From DATEAV01 sp964575425 (GTDB lineage Bacteria > Chloroflexota > Anaerolineae > Anaerolineales > E44-bin32), in the NCBI GenBank assembly GCA_964575425.1, contig CAZNRD010000004.1, forward strand, positions 1-64,000: 64,000 nt of DNA, given 5' to 3'. Below are positions 60,575-64,000 of this stretch, piece after piece. The translations under genes were made by a program, and so were the position numbers. Numbering within the stretch: position 1 is the first letter of the stretch; each line of letters starts with the position of its first letter. The notes beneath the pieces were generated by a model that did not search any database, had not been told where the DNA came from, and saw nothing but the letters and a program-made list of their open reading frames with translations.

Positions 60575-61294
60575 ATGAGCAAACGAAGAGAAGTGCGCGA
60601 CCGCCGCGAGCGCCGGCGACGCCTCCGAGCCTTGACCCTCATCGCCATCGTCGTCGGCACCGCCCTGGTGCTGGGCTTCCTTGTCATCTATCCGAGCATC
60701 AAGCCGATTGGGGACGTCGTAACCGTCACACCTTTCCCCCGCCCCACCGCACAGGGACGGGTGCTGGGGGATCCGCAGGCCCCCATCTTGATCGAGGTCT
60801 ATGCCGATTTCCAGTGCTTCGCCTGCGCCGCCTTCGGGCAGTCGACCGAACAGTTGCTGATGCGGAACTACGTCGCCACGGGCAAGGCCCGTTTGGCCTT
60901 CCGCCAGTTCCCGTTCCTCGGCGCGGAGTCGTTTCGTGCCGCCGACGCCAGCCTGTGCGCCGACGCCCAGGGCCGCTTCTGGGACTACCACGACATCCTG
61001 TTTGCCAACCTGTCTGGCGTGAACCAGGGAGCCTTCACCGACCGCCGCCTGATCGCCTTCGCCGAGATCCTGGGCCTGGACATGGAACCCTTCCGCACGT
61101 GCTTCGACGCCTCCCTCCATCGCGACGAAATCTCCGCCGAGATCCAGGCCGGCAAGGCCCTCGGCATCGATTCGACGCCGACGATCGTCGTCAACGGCCA
61201 GATCGTCCGGGCCGCCGCTGCGAACCTGGTCCCTTCGTACGAGATCATTGCCGCAGCCGTCGCGGCCGCGCTGGCGGGGCAGCCAATCCCATAA
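60575..61294 (+). CDS. Membrane-anchored DsbA-like thiol oxidoreductase
   Basis: A 239-residue protein: basic N-terminus, one membrane anchor (about 19-40), then a DsbA-type thioredoxin domain with a complete CFAC active site (Cys81, Cys84) and cis-Pro in IDSTPT. It should form or exchange disulfides outside the membrane. Unlike the lipoprotein at 3952, both active-site Cys are kept. An AGGTAGG-like ribosome site precedes GTG/ATG; ATG at 60575 is used. It stands alone. Confidence 0.92.
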   Translation: MSKRREVRDRRERRRRLRALTLIAIVVGTALVLGFLVIYPSIKPIGDVVTVTPFPRPTAQGRVLGDPQAPILIEVYADFQCFACAAFGQSTEQLLMRNYVATGKARLAFRQFPFLGAESFRAADASLCADAQGRFWDYHDILFANLSGVNQGAFTDRRLIAFAEILGLDMEPFRTCFDASLHRDEISAEIQAGKALGIDSTPTIVVNGQIVRAAAANLVPSYEIIAAAVAAALAGQPIP

Positions 61295-61418
61295 CGGCCG
61301 AAATCCCACCCGCCTCCATAGGGCCCGGGCCGCGGCTCGCGCCGCCCGCCAATGTCGGTCTTACCAAATCACGGGCGCAGCTGGCTGCAGGCCCTTCAGG
61401 CGCACGGCCCGCCCTCCT

Positions 61419-62132
61419 TCACCCCAGGCCGAGCCTCTCCGCCAGCCACACCAGCAGCGGCGCCAGCACCAGCGCGGGGAGGAAGTTGGCCGTGCGGATC
61501 GGGCGCAGCTCGAGCAGGCTGGACACTGCGATGCCGATGAGCAGGATTCCCCCCGCAGCCGTCATCTCGGCCACAAGCGGAGCCGTGAGCACGGCCTTGG
61601 CCTGAGCCGCCAGCAGGCTCAGGCCACCCTGGTAGGCCAGGATGACCAGGACCGAAAACAAGACTCCCGTGCCAAGGGTCGAGGCAAATGCCATGGCGGC
61701 AAAGCCGTCCATCGCGGCCTTGATGGCCAAGAGGCTGTAGTCGCCGGTCAGCCCATCCTGGATGGAGCCAAGGATGGTCATCGGCCCGACACAGAAGACC
61801 AGGCTGGCGGTGAGAAACCCGCGCACGAAGAGGCTCTGCCCCTGGAAGGATGTCTCCCTCGGCCGGACGCGCTCCTCAATCCACCGCCCGAACCCGGCCA
61901 ACCTGTCCTCAATCCGCCACCACTCCCCGATCAGACCACCGACAAGCAGTGCACCAAGCGGGTAGATCGAGTTCGAAGTCTGCAAGAACAACCGGATGCC
62001 GACCGCGGCGGTGAACAGCCCGAGCCCGGCGATGACGGTTCGCCGCACACGCTCCGGCAGCCTCGGCCCGAGCGCCAACCCCACCGCTCCGCCCACGAGG
62101 ACCGCGCCGATGTTGATCCATGTGCCCGTCAC
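61419..62132 (-). CDS. DUF554 (YqgA-type) membrane protein
   Basis: A 237-residue membrane protein with six to seven hydrophobic helices and family motifs INIGAVLVGGAVGLALG at the start and FVRGFLTASLVFCVGPMTILG split across helix 3. YqgA family function is unknown (putative transporter). The GTG start overlaps the stop of the adenosyltransferase gene (GTGA). Confidence 0.9.
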   Translation of the reverse strand: MTGTWINIGAVLVGGAVGLALGPRLPERVRRTVIAGLGLFTAAVGIRLFLQTSNSIYPLGALLVGGLIGEWWRIEDRLAGFGRWIEERVRPRETSFQGQSLFVRGFLTASLVFCVGPMTILGSIQDGLTGDYSLLAIKAAMDGFAAMAFASTLGTGVLFSVLVILAYQGGLSLLAAQAKAVLTAPLVAEMTAAGGILLIGIAVSSLLELRPIRTANFLPALVLAPLLVWLAERLGLG

Positions 62133-62686
62133 GACTCATCCTGCCTGGCGACCGTCGGCCGCTCCACCCCCGCCTGGCGGACCTCCCACAGCTCCAGGAC
62201 GAAACAAAGAGAAGACAGCCTGTTGATATATGCCTGCAGCGCCGGGTTCTGGACCAGCCCCTCCCGCACCACGCGCGCAATTTGCCGCTCAGCGCGCCGG
62301 ACTACGGTGCGCGCCAGATCCAGCGCGGCGCTGCTCAGGCTGTCGCCCGGAAGGATGAAACCCCTCGGCGCCTCGACCCGGCCGGCCAGATCCTCGATTC
62401 GACGTTCGAGCCATTCGACCCGCCTGCCGTCAACCCGCTTCAGGCGGGCGGCCGCTTCGGGTTCGGCACTGACCTCGCTCATCAGTCGATACAAGTCGCG
62501 CTGGACCTCCACCAGGATGTCCTTCGTCTCAGCGGAGGCCGCCGCCGCCCTTGCCAGTCCCAACGCGGCCGAGGCTTCGTCGAGGGCGCCGGCAGCCTCG
62601 ATGCGAGGGTGGTCCTTGGACACACGGCGCTTTCCCAGCAGACCGGTCGTGCCGTCGTCGCCGCGGCGCGTGAAGAAGGCTGCCAT
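62129..62686 (-). CDS. PduO-type cob(I)alamin adenosyltransferase
   Basis: A 185-residue four-helix enzyme that makes adenosylcobalamin from ATP and cob(I)alamin. It shows the ATP-binding FTRRGDDGTTGLL start, the ALDEASAALGLARA helix and the RRAERQIARVV helix typical of the PduO/MMAB group. Product use (methylmalonyl-CoA mutase or B12-dependent ribonucleotide reductase) is not visible here. TATAAT lies 7 bases before the ATG at 62686, so the transcript should be leaderless. Coupled to DUF554 and divergent from comEA. Confidence 0.93.
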   Translation of the reverse strand: MAAFFTRRGDDGTTGLLGKRRVSKDHPRIEAAGALDEASAALGLARAAAASAETKDILVEVQRDLYRLMSEVSAEPEAAARLKRVDGRRVEWLERRIEDLAGRVEAPRGFILPGDSLSSAALDLARTVVRRAERQIARVVREGLVQNPALQAYINRLSSLCFVLELWEVRQAGVERPTVARQDES

Positions 62687-62693
62687 GCGTGGG

Positions 62694-62699
62694 ATTATA
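62694..62699 (-). promoter_or_regulatory. -10 element of the adenosyltransferase gene, leaderless arrangement
   Basis: TATAAT on the minus strand, 7 bases before the ATG at 62686. No -35 at normal spacing. Confidence 0.55.
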
Positions 62700-62705
62700 G
62701 CCACT

Positions 62706-62733
62706 TTGGTCAACAGCGCATGCAGGCTATAAT
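62706..62733 (+). promoter_or_regulatory. Promoter of comEA
   Basis: -35 TTGGTC (62706-62711), 16-base spacer, -10 TATAAT (62728-62733). It lies back to back with the adenosyltransferase promoter. Confidence 0.6.
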
Positions 62734-62763
62734 CGGTTCAACCGCGCTCACCGGGGGACTACC

Positions 62764-63315
62764 ATGCTCCAGCGCGCCGCTCCCTTCCTCTTCGGCCTGC
62801 TCACCGGACTGCTTGCCTCCGGGATACTGTACCTGCTGACTGCCGAGCCGCGTGGTCAACCGATCGAACTCCACCCCCCTCCAACCACCGAGCCCATCCG
62901 CGTTCATGTTTCGGGCGCCGTCCGCCTGCCTGGAGTCGTGTCGCTGCCAGACGGAGCGATCGTCTCAGACGCCCTGGCCGCAGCCGGCGGCCCTCTCGAG
63001 GCGGCCGACCTGAGCAGCCTGAACCTGGCTGCGGAGGTGCAGGGCGGCCGGCGCATCCACGTGCCCCTGCAAGGCGAGGCGACCGCCACCTTGGGCTCGG
63101 CTGCGGTGGCACCATCCGCGGGGCGACTCAACGTGAACACTGCCACGGCGCCTGAGCTCGAACGGCTGCCCGGAATCGGCCCGGTGCTTGCCTCCACGAT
63201 CGTCACCTACCGTGAGTCCCACGGCCCGTTCCGCTCCGTCGACGACTTGCTCAAGGTGCCGGGAATCGGCCCGGCAAGACTCAGCCAGATCCGCGACCTG
63301 ATCGTGGTCGAGTAA
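62764..63315 (+). CDS. ComEA-family DNA-binding protein (SLBB plus helix-hairpin-helix)
   Basis: A 183-residue membrane-anchored protein: N-terminal helix (about 7-27), an SLBB domain (about 43-100, VHVSGAVRLPGVVSLPDGA) and a double helix-hairpin-helix (about 118-180, LNVNTATAPELERLPGIGP and LKVPGIGPARLSQI). ComEA binds incoming DNA at the cell surface during natural transformation. No comEC or comFA is next to it, so competence cannot be concluded from this gene alone. Confidence 0.92.
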   Translation: MLQRAAPFLFGLLTGLLASGILYLLTAEPRGQPIELHPPPTTEPIRVHVSGAVRLPGVVSLPDGAIVSDALAAAGGPLEAADLSSLNLAAEVQGGRRIHVPLQGEATATLGSAAVAPSAGRLNVNTATAPELERLPGIGPVLASTIVTYRESHGPFRSVDDLLKVPGIGPARLSQIRDLIVVE

Positions 63316-63441
63316 TGGACTTCCGACCGGTCGTCCCGCGTCGGGGCGCCCCTGGCCCGACGGAGTGCATTGTCATGCAATCCGCCACGGCCTGTCCGCG
63401 CCGCTGCTCGCCACCGCGAATCGCAGAGAGGCGCCAGCGGG

Positions 63442-63447
63442 TATAAT
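63442..63447 (+). promoter_or_regulatory. -10 element of mutM, leaderless arrangement
   Basis: TATAAT followed after 7 bases by the mutM ATG. No clear -35. Confidence 0.55.
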
Positions 63448-63454
63448 CTCGCCA

Positions 63455-64000
63455 ATGCCCGAACTTCCCGAGGTGGAGACGATCGTGCGCGGGCTGCGGC
63501 GCGGCAACGGACTCCAGCAGCCCCCGCTGCCGGGAAAGCGCATCGTGGGCCTTCGCATCTGCTGGCCAAGGCACATTGCTTCCCCCGGCCCGGCGGCATT
63601 CCGACGACGGATTCGCGGCTGCACCGTTCTCGACGCGCAGCGCCGGGGTAAGTTCCTCGCCTTCCCCCTTGACAAGGGCACGCTGCTCATCCACCTGAAG
63701 ATGAGCGGCGATCTTGTCCTTTCCCCCGCCGCCTCGCCGCGCGACCCCTTCGAGCGCACTGTCTTCAAACTCGATGGAGGATGGGAGCTGCGCTTCAACG
63801 ACGCGCGTAAGTTCGGCAGAGTCTACCTGGTGGACGACCCCCAGGCAGTGCTGGGCCGCCTCGGTCCGGAACCGCTCGACCCGCGATTCACGGCGCGCAC
63901 TCTGGCCCGTAGGCTGGCGCACCGCCACCGCCCTCTCAAGCCGCTGCTGCTGGATCAGACCTTCCTGGCCGGCGTCGGAAACATCTACGCCGACGAAGCC
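63455..64000 (+). CDS. mutM: Formamidopyrimidine-DNA glycosylase (partial, runs off the window)
   Basis: The first 182 codons of MutM/Fpg, which removes oxidised purines such as 8-oxoguanine. The catalytic N-terminal Pro2-Glu3 (MPELPEVETIVRGL), the beta-lyase Lys region RGKFLAF, HLKMSGDL, FNDARKFGRV and LLLDQTFLAGVGNIYADEA (before the H2TH motif) are all present. The C-terminal zinc finger lies beyond 64000. TATAAT sits 7 bases before the ATG, so a leaderless transcript is predicted. Confidence 0.95.
   Translation, partial: MPELPEVETIVRGLRRGNGLQQPPLPGKRIVGLRICWPRHIASPGPAAFRRRIRGCTVLDAQRRGKFLAFPLDKGTLLIHLKMSGDLVLSPAASPRDPFERTVFKLDGGWELRFNDARKFGRVYLVDDPQAVLGRLGPEPLDPRFTARTLARRLAHRHRPLKPLLLDQTFLAGVGNIYADEA

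Overview
This window is high-GC, gene-dense bacterial DNA (about 62 protein genes, four RNA genes). There is no sign of phage, transposon or CRISPR. The gene style suggests Chloroflexota, probably an Anaerolineae-like lineage: exported proteins on long Thr/Pro-rich linkers, LysM plus M23-like lipoproteins, many Roadblock, V4R, TPR and two-component proteins, and a DsbA-cyclophilin lipoprotein. This is inferred from gene style only; no rRNA is present.

Layout. 1-4 kb (minus): a probable 6S RNA, aspS behind an attenuator-like leader, and an M50 site-2 protease directly downstream of selC, the selenocysteine tRNA. 4-11 kb: a DsbA-like/cyclophilin lipoprotein coupled to a PrsW-type protease, DedA, a Roadblock protein, a dolichol-phosphate-mannose-synthase-like transferase, rsmA coupled to a YabE-like G5/3D protein, SRP RNA and tRNA-Ser(GGA). 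11-19 kb: M23 peptidase and beta-propeller, GH1 glycosidase and GNAT, LysM lipoprotein and a large TPR membrane protein. 19-27 kb: rpsT; an argS, COG2403 GTPase and DNA methyltransferase operon; a response regulator; a PfkB kinase and M20 peptidase pair. 27-34 kb (minus): a partner-switching operon (phosphatase/kinase fusion, STAS antagonist, receiver) that continues into a GH36 alpha-galactosidase and a lipoprotein. 35-43 kb (minus): a seven-gene operon that starts with a DHH-CBS-tRNA nucleotidyltransferase and ends with three tandem LysM/M23-like lipoproteins. 43-48 kb (minus): two GH13 amylases around a lone sugar-binding lipoprotein. 48-51 kb: LipM-like transferase, DUF4230, DUF503 and an atypical SDR. 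51-59 kb: a large signalling island (receiver, two histidine kinases, OmpR regulator, receiver-CpaE-like protein, double-XRE regulator, TPR, GNAT, V4R). 59-64 kb: SPFH protein, DsbA-like oxidoreductase, DUF554, PduO-type cobalamin adenosyltransferase, ComEA and the start of mutM.

Together this describes a saccharolytic heterotroph (GH1, GH36, two GH13) with heavy investment in envelope remodelling and phospho-signalling, a cobalamin-using metabolism and selenocysteine capability. A notable feature is promoter architecture. About fourteen sites fit TTGNCN-(16 to 19)-TANNNT, and in about ten genes the -10 box lies only 6-10 bases before the start codon, which predicts leaderless mRNAs.

All domain calls come from reading motifs. 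No database search was run, so family-level calls are firmer than substrates.
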